From assembly GCF_039912695.1 (NCBI RefSeq), contig NZ_JBDSPJ010000025.1, positions 1 through 36,414 of the forward strand: a DNA stretch of 36,414 bases, read 5' to 3'. Position 1 is the stretch's first letter. Each line of letters opens with the position of its first letter. The translations under genes and the position numbers were made by a program. Positions 9,101-16,823 of this stretch are shown here, one piece after another. Below the pieces are notes generated by a model. That model saw nothing but the letters and a program-made list of their open reading frames with translations, did not search any database and had not been told where the DNA came from. This DNA comes from Pseudolysinimonas_A sp039912695. GTDB lineage: Bacteria > Actinomycetota > Actinomycetes > Actinomycetales > Microbacteriaceae.

Positions 9101-9478
9101 TCAGAGCGGCTGCATGATCCAGGTCACGAGCGCGGCGAGATCTTCGGTGAGCCGTTCGCTGTCGACGCTGAACCTGTGGTTGGCGCCGGGTCCGGTGCCT
9201 GCGTCCTTGGTGACCGTCACGAAGCCGAGATGCTGCAGCTCGCGCAACGCCTTGTACCCGGTGTCCGTGCCGAGGCCGGTCGCCTCGACTACCTCGGTCT
9301 TGCGGGATTCGGGATGGTTGATTACGAACCGGAGAACGAGAAGTCTCGCTGGTCCGCTCAGTGCCCGTTGTGCGGCAGCCACCCGAGGAGGCATGTCGGG
9401 TGTGAGGCGGGCGGGCATTGCTCCATCTTGCCGTAGCGCAGCTGCGGCCCGAAGGAGGGCCTCGTCGGGGTCTCTCAT
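9101..9478 (-). CDS. Winged-helix transcriptional regulator
   Basis: A 125-aa protein with an ArsR/MarR-like winged-helix core: SGPARLLVLRFVINHPE, then TEVVEATGLGTDTGYKALRELQHLGFV, where the recognition helix would be the GYKALREL part, then a wing with FSVD. I start it at ATG 9478; longer in-frame versions would cross the palindrome at 9490-9514 and the start of the divergent gene. The palindrome sits 11 bases before this start and 22 before the divergent ATG at 9537, so the protein probably represses both itself and the neighbouring coiled-coil protein gene. No metal- or ligand-binding Cys cluster is visible, so the signal it senses is unknown. Confidence 0.8.
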   Translation of the reverse strand: MRDPDEALLRAAAALRQDGAMPARLTPDMPPRVAAAQRALSGPARLLVLRFVINHPESRKTEVVEATGLGTDTGYKALRELQHLGFVTVTKDAGTGPGANHRFSVDSERLTEDLAALVTWIMQPL

Positions 9479-9489
9479 GGACGCTAGGC

Positions 9490-9514
9490 TATCGTTTACT
9501 CGAAGTAAACGATA
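9490..9514. promoter_or_regulatory. 25-bp palindromic operator between divergent genes
   Basis: Perfect inverted repeat with 11-base arms, TATCGTTTACT and AGTAAACGATA, around a 3-base CGA centre. It is AT-rich in a GC-rich setting and lies in the 58-base gap between the divergent starts 9478 and 9537. The symmetry fits a dimeric winged-helix repressor, most simply the product of the leftward gene. Confidence 0.8.
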
Positions 9515-9536
9515 AATGGGAACAAGGAGATCAGGG

Positions 9537-10571
9537 ATGTTCACACGGATCAGGGCCGTGCTGTGGGGAAGTGTCAAGCGCCGGGTGCTGACCTCGGCCG
9601 CAACGCTCGTAGTCGTCGCTGGCCTAGTCGGCGGGGGAGTGGCCACAGCGGCCTGGGCCTCGCACAACGCCGCGCTCGAGTCGGCGATCGCCGCGCATGG
9701 CGACGCGTCTGCTGCCGAGGGCAGCTACCGAACCGTGGTCGACGTCGACGCCATCGCCGCGGCCGCGGATGCGACGGCGATCGCGGAGGCTTATGCCACT
9801 CTGCCGGCAGACCTCGCCGGCGTCGTCGACGCCGATGCGCTCGAGCAACTGACAATGTCGCTGACCGACCTCGAGGCGGCGCGGAGCGCTCTCGACGACC
9901 TGGTGCCGGCGGACCTCGCGCGGATCCCCGCAGCGCCGAACCCTGCCCTCTCCAACGCGGAGCTCACGGATCTCGCTGCGAACCTCGAGGCGACTGCGGA
10001 CGCGTACCGCGACGCTGCCGATGACGTCACCACGCTCGTCGACGACCTGATGGCCGTGGTCGAGGAAACGTCCGCGGCACTCGTCGACGTCGCCGCGAGT
10101 GCGCCCGTCTCTGCCGAGGCTGCAATCGCCGCGGCGCCGAGTGCTGACCAGGGCAGCAAGGATGCCGTCACCGCGGCCGCGGTGGCCGCGGCCGACGCCC
10201 ACACTGACGTCGCCGCGGCGCTGCTGACCTACCTCGAGGCTGTGAAGGCGATGCGAGCCGCTCACGATGCGGAAGAGGCGCGCAAGGCTCAGGAGGCCGC
10301 GGCGGCCGGGGGTAACGGCTCACCCGGCTCCGGCTCACCCGGCTCCGGCTCGCCCGGTTCGCCGGGCGGCGGCAACCCCGGCGGGGGCACGCCGCCCGAC
10401 ACCAAGCGATACGCCGACCCACGTGGTCCCTACTCCCCGGGCTGCTCCCTCGGCGGCGTGCTCTACACCGCGGATCCTGGCCCTGGTGGAACGGCGATCA
10501 TCGGCTCAGTGACCATCCCATACGACTACCGGATCTCCGGAAACAACGTCGTCGTCTACGCGTGCTGGTAG
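9537..10571 (+). CDS. Membrane-anchored or secreted coiled-coil protein with Gly/Ser/Pro hinge
   Basis: A 344-aa protein. A basic N-terminus and a hydrophobic segment (about residues 17-41) act as signal or anchor. About 210 Ala/Asp-rich residues of predicted helix (coiled-coil stalk) follow, then a low-complexity hinge of repeated GSPGS units and a compact C-terminal domain of about 55 residues with two Cys (PGCSLGG and the terminal VYACW). I chose ATG 9537, six bases after AAGGAGA, over ATG 9516, which would put the start just behind the operator palindrome without a ribosome site. I recognise no named family. A stalk plus hinge plus small Cys-containing head suggests a surface or envelope protein acting with the adhesin that follows. 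Confidence 0.78.
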   Translation: MFTRIRAVLWGSVKRRVLTSAATLVVVAGLVGGGVATAAWASHNAALESAIAAHGDASAAEGSYRTVVDVDAIAAAADATAIAEAYATLPADLAGVVDADALEQLTMSLTDLEAARSALDDLVPADLARIPAAPNPALSNAELTDLAANLEATADAYRDAADDVTTLVDDLMAVVEETSAALVDVAASAPVSAEAAIAAAPSADQGSKDAVTAAAVAAADAHTDVAAALLTYLEAVKAMRAAHDAEEARKAQEAAAAGGNGSPGSGSPGSGSPGSPGGGNPGGGTPPDTKRYADPRGPYSPGCSLGGVLYTADPGPGGTAIIGSVTIPYDYRISGNNVVVYACW

Positions 10572-10628
10572 CACGACAAGCATCCCGGCTTAACCAAGCC
10601 CGTCAGCTCCCAGCCTGACGGCAAGGGC

Positions 10629-10656
10629 GGCCGGGGAGGGTGCAACCTCCCCGGCC
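10629..10656 (+). terminator. Strong hairpin terminator after the coiled-coil protein gene
   Basis: Perfect 11-bp stem (GGCCGGGGAGG / CCTCCCCGGCC) with a 6-base loop, followed by TTCC but no long T-run. It lies 57 bases after the stop at 10571 and 50 bases before the adhesin start, so it would reduce read-through between them. Confidence 0.65.
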
Positions 10657-10705
10657 TTCCTCCCGAAATCCCACCTATGAAGCGCAACCCGAAAGGAATC
10701 AGTCG

Positions 10706-13684
10706 ATGACTGACGCCACCCATCCTCTCCTGCCCGAAGCAAATGCGACCAGGAAGCGCCGCTGGCCTGCGCAGAACGCGGCCATCGCCGTGCTGTTGGT
10801 CGTCGGGTCGCTGCTGTCGCCGCTCGCTCCTGTTGAGTCGGCGGCCGCGGCCACGCACGGACCCGGCTACGACATCGGCCAGGGCTTCCTAGGGGCCTAC
10901 AGCGTCTCGGGAGTGAACGTCTTCTGCCTCGAGGCGAACAAGGGGGCACCGCTCGCGACCTCGACGTATACCGGCACCGCCCCGTGGCACACCCTCGACG
11001 CGACCGGCAATGCGCGGGTCAACTGGGCGATCACCGCCTTCGGGCAGTCGTCTGACCCGAACCTGACCGCGGCGGTGAACATGTACGTGTGGAGCATCGC
11101 TGACCCGGTGGGCTACAACTCGCACGGGCAGTCGGGCGACACCTGGTACATCTTTCGGGCGCCGTCGTCGCAGCGTCCCGCGATCCTTGCGAACCTGGCC
11201 TCAATCCGTGCGCAGTCGGGCGGGATGTCAGCCGCGACCACAACCGGCTCTGGCTCGATGACCTTCCAGGTCGATCAACTCAACAACTTCGACGGCACGC
11301 TGACGGTGAGCCTCAACCCGAGCAACGCCTCGGGATCGGTCACCCTGGTGAACGGGGTGTTTCTCACCACCGACTCACCCACCATCGCCGGCGTGACGAA
11401 CGGCGCCGTTCTCCCGGTTCGTGGTGTTCCCACGGCGGATGGCGCACCCTACAAGATCAGCGCCGTCGGCGACTTCGTTGCGCCCGGCGGCTACGCCGGC
11501 AACGTGTCGCAGTACTCCACCGGGTCGGCGCAGGTGCTCGGCGGGCCTGGGCAGTCCGGATCGGTCGCCATCCATCTGACCGCACTCGACCCGTTCGACC
11601 GCGCGAGTACGTTCCTCCCGGTGCTGACTTCGGAGGTGGCCTCGAGGTACATCGCTCCTGGCCAGCCGTTCACCGACACCTTCACATTCGATGTGACGTC
11701 CGACCCCGTGTCGGGGCTCGACAACGCCTGGTTGCAAAATGAGGCGGGCGAGTACGCGCGGATCACGGCGCGGGTGACGATCTATCAGACGACGTCGCCC
11801 GTGGTCGCCGGCGACCCGATCCCGGCGGATGCCGTCGTATTCGAGACGTTCACCGTCACCACGACCGACGCGGACGGGCCGACGGTGCCCTACACGGTGA
11901 GCACGACGGGGATCCCGTCGACGTCGGCCTACTACGTGGCGGTGTCGGAGATCCGCGCCGCCGATCAGTCGGTCGGTGTGCAGGCGTTCCTCCTGGATGA
12001 CTACTTCTGGACGGACGGCTGGGGTGTTCCGGCAGAGACCGCGCTCGTGCCACCCTCGGGAACCTCAGAGGCGACAGCGCTGCAGACCACCGGTCAGCCG
12101 GTGATCGACACTGCGTTCCTGGAGGGTCTGCTCTTCGACGGAGCCGAGGTGCGGTTCAGCGCCTACCTCCGGCCCGCGGCCGCCGGCTTCCTCGAGTCGA
12201 TCGACCCGAATGCGATCGACCCTGCTGCGGTGTGCACACCCGCGACCTTGGCGTACCAGGTGACTCAGCCAGCAACGTCCGATGCTGTGAGCTCGGGCCC
12301 GGTGACGTCGCTGCCAGCAGGTCTCTACGACTGGGTTATCGAGATCCTCGACGACGCCGGCGACGCGGTATTCACCGCGCCGTGCGGGGTGGTATCCGAG
12401 CGTTCGGAGATCCACGACGTGTTCGCGCCGGTGCTGACGTCCCAAGTCGCTTCGCCCTACATCGCAGGTGGCGCGCCGTTCGTCGATACCTTCACCTTCG
12501 ATGTCGCCGGCGCCGGGCCCTGGCTCCGGTACGGCGGCGGGGAGTGGGCTCAGATCACCGCCCACGTCACCGTGTACGAGACGACTGAGCCGATCGTCGC
12601 CGGCGACCCGATCCCGGCGGATGCCGTCGTGTTCGAAGAGTTCGACATCACGACGTCGACGACCGACGGGCCGACCGTGCCCTACACGGTGAGCACGACG
12701 GAGATCCCGTCGACGTCGGCCTACTACGTGGCGGTGTCCCAGATCCTCCTCGAGGACCAGGCGCCCGAGCTCGCGCAGTTCCTTCCCACCGACTACTCGT
12801 GGTCGGACGGGTGGGGGGTCGCTGCTGAGACGGCGATCGTTCCGCCGGTCGGCCTGTCATCGGCTACGACGACGCAGGCGCAGGGGCTCCCGGTCGTGGA
12901 TACGGCCTTCATCGACGGCCTGCTGTTCGCCGGCGCACAGGTGCGGTTCAGCGCATACCTGCGGCCGGCTGACGCTCCGGTCCTCGAGTCGGAAGATCCC
13001 CTCGAGGTGGATCCTGCCGCGGTCTGCACGCCGGGGAACCTCGCCTATCAAGTGACTCAGCCGGCGATGTCGGAGATCGTCGTTTCCGGCGAGGTCGACA
13101 CGCTCCTGCCGGGTGTCTACGACTGGGTTATCGAGATCGTCGACGCCGGCGGGACGGTGGTGTTCGCCGCGGAGTGCGGCCTGGTCTCTGAGCGTTCGAT
13201 CGTTCGTGACTTCCTCGTGGCCACGCTGGCCACCAATGGTGTCGCAGCCCCGGTGCACGACGTCGCCACGGTCTCCGGGTTGGTGGAGCCGGGCGACACG
13301 ATCCGGTTCGAGGCCTACCGGCCGGCGTACGACAGCGACGGGGTGGCGGTGTGCGAGACGGCTAACCGTGTCTGGGCCGGCGAGCCGATCGACCTGGTGC
13401 CTGGTGTTGCGGATGACCTCGAGGTGACCGGTCAGGATGCTGCACTTCCTGCCGACAGGTATTGGTGGGTCGAGTCGATCGCACGCGTCGACGACACCGA
13501 GGTTCACCGTGGCGTGTGCGGCCTCGAGAACGAGACCAGCGTCGTGAAGCCCCCGCTGGCAGATACCGGGCAGGAGTCGGACCCGTGGTCCGTCGCCCTG
13601 TGGGCGGTGCGGGTGATCCTGCTGGGGCTGGCCACGGTCCTCGTGGCCTACGGGATACGTCGCCGCCGGATGACGTCGAGGTAG
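10706..13684 (+). CDS. Large cell-wall anchored adhesin-like protein (LAxTG sortase signal)
   Basis: A 992-aa surface protein. A signal peptide of about 50 residues ends in an AAAA segment. An N-terminal domain (about 50-210) resembles thioester (TQXA-type) domains, with FCLEA near residue 72 and a second helix TAAVNMYVWS, where the usual Gln seems to be Asn. Two tandem domains of about 265-270 residues follow, each starting FxPVLTSxVAS and ending VSERS, then a half-copy. The C-terminus is LADTG (951-955), a hydrophobic helix and an RRRRMTSR tail: a sorting signal of the LAxTG type recognised by class E sortases of high-GC Gram-positives. Start ATG 10706 has GAAAGGA upstream. It probably promotes cell contact, perhaps mating-pair formation; no sortase gene is on the plasmid, so the host enzyme must serve. 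Confidence 0.85.
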   Translation: MTDATHPLLPEANATRKRRWPAQNAAIAVLLVVGSLLSPLAPVESAAAATHGPGYDIGQGFLGAYSVSGVNVFCLEANKGAPLATSTYTGTAPWHTLDATGNARVNWAITAFGQSSDPNLTAAVNMYVWSIADPVGYNSHGQSGDTWYIFRAPSSQRPAILANLASIRAQSGGMSAATTTGSGSMTFQVDQLNNFDGTLTVSLNPSNASGSVTLVNGVFLTTDSPTIAGVTNGAVLPVRGVPTADGAPYKISAVGDFVAPGGYAGNVSQYSTGSAQVLGGPGQSGSVAIHLTALDPFDRASTFLPVLTSEVASRYIAPGQPFTDTFTFDVTSDPVSGLDNAWLQNEAGEYARITARVTIYQTTSPVVAGDPIPADAVVFETFTVTTTDADGPTVPYTVSTTGIPSTSAYYVAVSEIRAADQSVGVQAFLLDDYFWTDGWGVPAETALVPPSGTSEATALQTTGQPVIDTAFLEGLLFDGAEVRFSAYLRPAAAGFLESIDPNAIDPAAVCTPATLAYQVTQPATSDAVSSGPVTSLPAGLYDWVIEILDDAGDAVFTAPCGVVSERSEIHDVFAPVLTSQVASPYIAGGAPFVDTFTFDVAGAGPWLRYGGGEWAQITAHVTVYETTEPIVAGDPIPADAVVFEEFDITTSTTDGPTVPYTVSTTEIPSTSAYYVAVSQILLEDQAPELAQFLPTDYSWSDGWGVAAETAIVPPVGLSSATTTQAQGLPVVDTAFIDGLLFAGAQVRFSAYLRPADAPVLESEDPLEVDPAAVCTPGNLAYQVTQPAMSEIVVSGEVDTLLPGVYDWVIEIVDAGGTVVFAAECGLVSERSIVRDFLVATLATNGVAAPVHDVATVSGLVEPGDTIRFEAYRPAYDSDGVAVCETANRVWAGEPIDLVPGVADDLEVTGQDAALPADRYWWVESIARVDDTEVHRGVCGLENETSVVKPPLADTGQESDPWSVALWAVRVILLGLATVLVAYGIRRRRMTSR
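11612..13211 (+). repeat. Two tandem ~800-bp repeats in the adhesin gene
   Basis: Copy 1 covers about 11612-12420 and copy 2 about 12421-13211. Parts are almost identical at DNA level, for example the stretches beginning at 11803 and 12595 (GTCGCCGGCGACCCGATC) and at 11886 and 12678 (GTGCCCTACACGGTGAGC), while other parts have drifted. This fits duplication followed by partial homogenisation. A third half-copy follows to about 13540. Confidence 0.8.
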
Positions 13685-13703
13685 TCGCGCTCACTCGACG
13701 TCA

Positions 13704-13739
13704 GGGGCCGCTCTCGGGGGAGGGCGGCCCCTTCTTTTT
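13704..13739 (+). terminator. Intrinsic terminator after the adhesin gene
   Basis: Stem GGGGCCGC (13704-13711) and GCGGCCCC (13724-13731), 12-base loop, then TTCTTTTT. It begins 19 bases after the adhesin stop. The following 227 bases to the next start hold no gene that I can support. Confidence 0.88.
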
Positions 13740-13966
13740 GCCTACCGCGCGGAGCCGCCTTCTCTCTTCCCCGTCTCTTCCCCCTCACCCCCGCTTCCTA
13801 GCTGGAAGCGTGTCCGCGCTCGAGCGGCGGTCCAGGGTGCCCCGGCCGGGGCATCACCGCAGGTGACGCGTAGCGCCCTTGACTGCTGAGCGTGCGTGGT
13901 TGAGCCTCTCTGGGCGAAGCGGGGTGCTCTTGCCCTGCTCGTCGACGTGGCCCGTACGATCTACCG

Positions 13967-14749
13967 ATGGCGATAAGGCCGTCTGAACACAACGGTGGGT
14001 GGCTCTATGCCGAGCCCGAGGTCTCGCCGGCGCGCGACGACAATCGGGTCGGCAAGTGGCTGGTGTACGTGTCGCGCGAGCACGTCGACGCGCTGTGGGA
14101 AAGGATCAGCGCCGAAGTCGCGGAAGGTCGCCTCGGGGTTTCCGCGAAGGTCTCCACGGGACCCGGAAGCCCGCTCGCGCACGATGATGGCTCCTACGTC
14201 GTCATCGTCTACTGCGCCGACTGGCGCGACCTCGCGCAGGTCCGCACCGCGCTCGCAAGCCTGCGCGAGCTCGGTGTCGTGCAGCGACTGTCCTTCAAGC
14301 GCGATCGCGACACGCGAGCCAGCAAGTACATCGTGAAAGGCGCCCGCAACGTCTCCGTGTGGGGGTCCGGGGCTGGCGACACGATCGAGACGAAGTGGGT
14401 TGGCGACGGCAGGACGTGGGTCACCGTCACAGACGAGAACCGAGCCGACGTGGTCGGCGAGATCGAAGAGCAAGACGACATCGCGGCGAGCCTAGCGACC
14501 CGCTGGCTTGGCGGTTACCCGGCCGAGCCGGACGACGGGTGGGTGGCGCTCGAGGAACGACCAGGCGGCGGCTACGACGAGCACCGAGTCGCCCCCAACG
14601 GCGCGCAGGCCTGGTACCGCTTCGGGCAGCTTCACCGGGAGGATGGCCCGGCGTACCTCGGGGCCGACGGCGCCGGCGAGTGGTGGTTCCTCGGCCGACG
14701 GTACAAGACCGAGGCCGGGTGGGCGCAGGCGGTGAGCTACCCCGGCTAG
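13967..14749 (+). CDS. Putative phosphothreonine-lyase-domain protein with C-terminal HREDGPA motif
   Basis: A 260-aa soluble protein. Residues 1-150 match my memory of the actinobacterial family annotated as putative phosphothreonine lyase domain protein: GGWLYAEPE, GKWLVYVSREHVDALWERI, LGVSAKVST, VIVYCADWRD and a later KYIVKGARNVS. The C-terminal part has LHREDGPAYLGADG and WWFLGRRYK, which resemble repeats seen in many proteins of unknown function (HRxDGPA). Enzymatic activity is not shown by anything I can see here, and I cannot map catalytic residues with confidence. It stands alone between two terminators or gaps. It could act on host proteins or serve as an immunity-type factor; both are guesses. 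Confidence 0.65.
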   Translation: MAIRPSEHNGGWLYAEPEVSPARDDNRVGKWLVYVSREHVDALWERISAEVAEGRLGVSAKVSTGPGSPLAHDDGSYVVIVYCADWRDLAQVRTALASLRELGVVQRLSFKRDRDTRASKYIVKGARNVSVWGSGAGDTIETKWVGDGRTWVTVTDENRADVVGEIEEQDDIAASLATRWLGGYPAEPDDGWVALEERPGGGYDEHRVAPNGAQAWYRFGQLHREDGPAYLGADGAGEWWFLGRRYKTEAGWAQAVSYPG

Positions 14750-14823
14750 ATGCGGCTGGTCCGTCGCTCGAGTTCGCGCCGGAGCATCGGTGGGGAGGCG
14801 GTCGGCTCCGTCTGACCGCCCGC

Positions 14824-14854
14824 GTAGACGCGTCTCCACCCCTTCTGATAGAAT
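14824..14854 (+). promoter_or_regulatory. Possible promoter for the secreted DUF2690 gene
   Basis: A -10-like TAGAAT (14849-14854) lies 18 bases after a weak -35-like TAGACG (14825-14830). It is in the otherwise gene-free 258-base stretch 14750-15007 and is one of its few AT-rich spots. Weak evidence. Confidence 0.35.
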
Positions 14855-14969
14855 ACTGAGGTTCTCTCATAAGCGACGTTATGACAGCTTGGCCGCCGGG
14901 GACTGCCCGGATGTCCCCCAAATGCCCCTCGCGGCCGACAGGCGCCGCGGCGTACCGTGACCGCCACGA

Positions 14970-14987
14970 GGTGCCTAGCCAGGCACC
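14970..14987 (+). promoter_or_regulatory. Leader hairpin before the DUF2690 gene
   Basis: Perfect 7-bp inverted repeat GGTGCCT / AGGCACC with a 4-base AGCC loop, ending just before the GGAAAGGGA ribosome site of the gene at 15008. It could be an operator or an mRNA hairpin that affects translation. Confidence 0.45.
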
Positions 14988-15007
14988 GGGCGGAAAGGGA
15001 AACCGTG

Positions 15008-15472
15008 ATGGAGATGAAGTTTCGGAAGCACCATGCGAGAGCAGCGCGGGTAACAGCCACGCTCGCCGCGACGGTCGGGCTCGTGCTCGCTGTGGGCCTC
15101 GCGCCCGCCAGCGCGCACCCGCTCGACAACACTGATCCGGGCGCGACCGGCTGTTCCAGCGGCTCGTCTTCGATCTACAGCAGGACGATCTACAGCGGCG
15201 GAACCGCTATCGGGCTGATGGAGGTCCGGTACTCCCCGTCGTGCGGGACCAACTGGGTTCGCGTCAACAACTACGGCTACTACCCGCGCGCCGGCAAGCT
15301 GATCTACGTGGCACCCTCGGGCGCGTACAACTACACCGGCGACAGCTACGTGGGCTGGAGCTACGGGATGCAGGTGTACGCTCCCGGCTCGACATGCATC
15401 AACGTCGAGGGCACGATCCGCAACAGTTCGGACGCCGTGGTCGGTACGACGGGCGTCATCCAGCTCTGCTAG
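15008..15472 (+). CDS. Small secreted protein, DUF2690-like
   Basis: A 154-aa exported protein. Residues 1-38 form a signal peptide (basic start, hydrophobic core LAATVGLVLAVGLAPASA, cleavage near ASA-H). The mature part has four Cys in TGCSSG, SPSCGTN, STCINV and the final LC, consistent with two disulfides, and the LMEVRYSPSCGTNWVRV core typical of DUF2690 secreted proteins. It is rich in Tyr and Gly. Start ATG 15008 is eight bases after GGAAAGGGA; a GTG one codon earlier is possible. Role unknown; together with the adhesin it makes this part of the plasmid a surface and secretion module. Confidence 0.8.
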   Translation: MEMKFRKHHARAARVTATLAATVGLVLAVGLAPASAHPLDNTDPGATGCSSGSSSIYSRTIYSGGTAIGLMEVRYSPSCGTNWVRVNNYGYYPRAGKLIYVAPSGAYNYTGDSYVGWSYGMQVYAPGSTCINVEGTIRNSSDAVVGTTGVIQLC

Positions 15473-15491
15473 AGACGCGAGCGCGCTCAGT

Positions 15492-15522
15492 CGGGAGGGT
15501 CGGGCAGCGCCCGGCCCTCCCG
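15492..15522. terminator. Hairpin between two converging genes
   Basis: Stem CGGGAGGG / CCCTCCCG with a nested CGGGC / GCCCG hairpin in its loop. It lies between the stop at 15472 (plus) and the stop at 15527 (minus), so it may end transcription from both sides. There is no T-run. Confidence 0.5.
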
Positions 15523-15526
15523 GTCG

Positions 15527-15850
15527 TTAACCGGCGATGGGGATCCCGCCGAAGTCGGGGCTGCGGTTGAGCTCGTGCTGCTGCTCGTGCCACCGGAAGG
15601 TGTAGCCGGCAGCGGCGAGGGCCTCGATGCCCTCGCCGGCGACAACGCCGATGTCGAGGTCGACGATCCGCGATTCGGCGTTCCGGCCGACCGCAGGGTG
15701 GACGGTGCAGTGCGCGGACTTCAGCGCGGCGCGCAGCTGGTCCGCCTGGTGGTCGTCGGCGGCCCAGACCCACGTCATGCGGGGACTGGTCGATAGCTGT
15801 AGTTCGCTCGAGGTCACGCGCTCACCGTAGGAGGCGGCGCCGACGTTCAT
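15527..15850 (-). CDS. Small hypothetical protein
   Basis: A 107-aa protein if started at ATG 15850 (GGAGGG lies about 16 bases upstream), or 96 aa from GTG 15817. The sequence looks like a real small alpha/beta domain: MTWVWAADDHQADQLRAAL, SRIVDLDIGVVAGEGIEALAAAGYTFRW and a polar end with HEQQHELN. I recognise no family. It is the last gene of the leftward run that begins with mobC, but a long hairpin (15947-15981) separates it from the coiled-coil protein gene, so it may have its own promoter. Confidence 0.55.
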   Translation of the reverse strand: MNVGAASYGERVTSSELQLSTSPRMTWVWAADDHQADQLRAALKSAHCTVHPAVGRNAESRIVDLDIGVVAGEGIEALAAAGYTFRWHEQQHELNRSPDFGGIPIAG

Positions 15851-15946
15851 CCACAGATCGCAGTCAGCCCTCCCGCTGGAGGACGCGGCGCGGTATCGTG
15901 CCAACATCCGGGGCCCGCATTCCCTGATCCGCTGGGCGGTCGGACA

Positions 15947-15981
15947 GGGCCGGGACGATCTCTGATGGATCGCCCCGGCCC
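15947..15981 (-). terminator. Long hairpin terminator behind the mobilization operon
   Basis: Arms GGGCCGGG (15947-15954) and CCCGGCCC (15974-15981), continued inward by CGATC / GATCG after one mismatch. It lies 27 bases after the stop of the gene ending at 16008 on the minus strand. There is no T-run. Confidence 0.55.
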
Positions 15982-16007
15982 GATCTCCAGACGCCGACCC
16001 TGTTCGG

Positions 16008-16802
16008 CTACCGGCCCCGCTCGGGCTGGCGTTCCGGCGCGGCCGTCGGCACCTTCGTACGAGACGACTTCGTGCGGGAGCCGCGCACGGCTTCGCGCGG
16101 GTGCTTGCCGTTGTCGACGTCGGCCTGAGTCCACGCGGCGGCCGCGGCAGGCGCGTCCGGACCTTCGATCGCAGCGGCGTGCTCTCCGCGCCGCTGCGCC
16201 GAGTCCCACGACACCTCGGCGTCATGCTCAACTTCCGCGGCCAGGTCGCGGAGATCCTCGGAGTCGGCCTCGTCGACCTGGTCGGCCTGCAGCTCGAGGA
16301 ACTCTGCCTCGAGCGCCAGCCCGGTCGCGACGTCTCGCTCTTCGGTCGCGAGCCCTTCCTGTTCTTCCTGCTCCCCACGGGCCCGCTCCGTCGCCTCGAG
16401 GCGGGCGGCAACCACGGAGGGGTCGGCGCCCCACTCGTTCACGTCGATGTCGTAGCGATCGCGCAGCTCCTGCTTGATGCGCGATTCGGCGTCGCGCGCA
16501 GGCTGGTCCTCGTCACGCCACGCGACGGCGGTTTCGTACACACGTGCGACGTCGCGCACGTTCGCTTGGTCCCACCAGGACGAGTTGTGCACGACCGCGA
16601 GCTCGGCTCGCGCCGTCGCACGCTCCGCGTCGAGTTGAGCCTGGAAGAACCGAGCCTGCTCGAGGTCGGCGCGCGTCGCCTGCTGCGTTCGATCCTGCCG
16701 ACGCTGTACCGCCGATCGTGCAGACTGAGCGGCCATCATCAGCATCATCCGGATGTTGCCCTCGGCCTCGTCGAGGACACCATCACCGTTTGCATCCGCC
16801 AT
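16008..16802 (-). CDS. Coiled-coil protein with an N-terminal EF-hand-like loop, behind the relaxase
   Basis: A 264-aa, very Ala/Glu/Arg-rich protein. Residues 3-14 read DANGDGVLDEAE, which has the spacing of a calcium-binding EF-hand loop (D, N, D at positions 1, 3, 5; D at 9; E at 12). Long helical heptad-rich stretches follow (about 20-110 and 120-210), then a basic Lys/Arg/Pro-rich tail that could bind DNA. It begins 21 bases after the relaxase stop and so belongs to the mobilization operon. A coiled-coil partner that helps the relaxosome or the coupling protein is a reasonable inference. A lone EF-hand loop without its partner may be structural rather than a calcium sensor. Confidence 0.78.
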   Translation of the reverse strand: MADANGDGVLDEAEGNIRMMLMMAAQSARSAVQRRQDRTQQATRADLEQARFFQAQLDAERATARAELAVVHNSSWWDQANVRDVARVYETAVAWRDEDQPARDAESRIKQELRDRYDIDVNEWGADPSVVAARLEATERARGEQEEQEGLATEERDVATGLALEAEFLELQADQVDEADSEDLRDLAAEVEHDAEVSWDSAQRRGEHAAAIEGPDAPAAAAAWTQADVDNGKHPREAVRGSRTKSSRTKVPTAAPERQPERGR

Positions 16803-16823
16803 CCCTGTTCCCCTATCTCTCGG

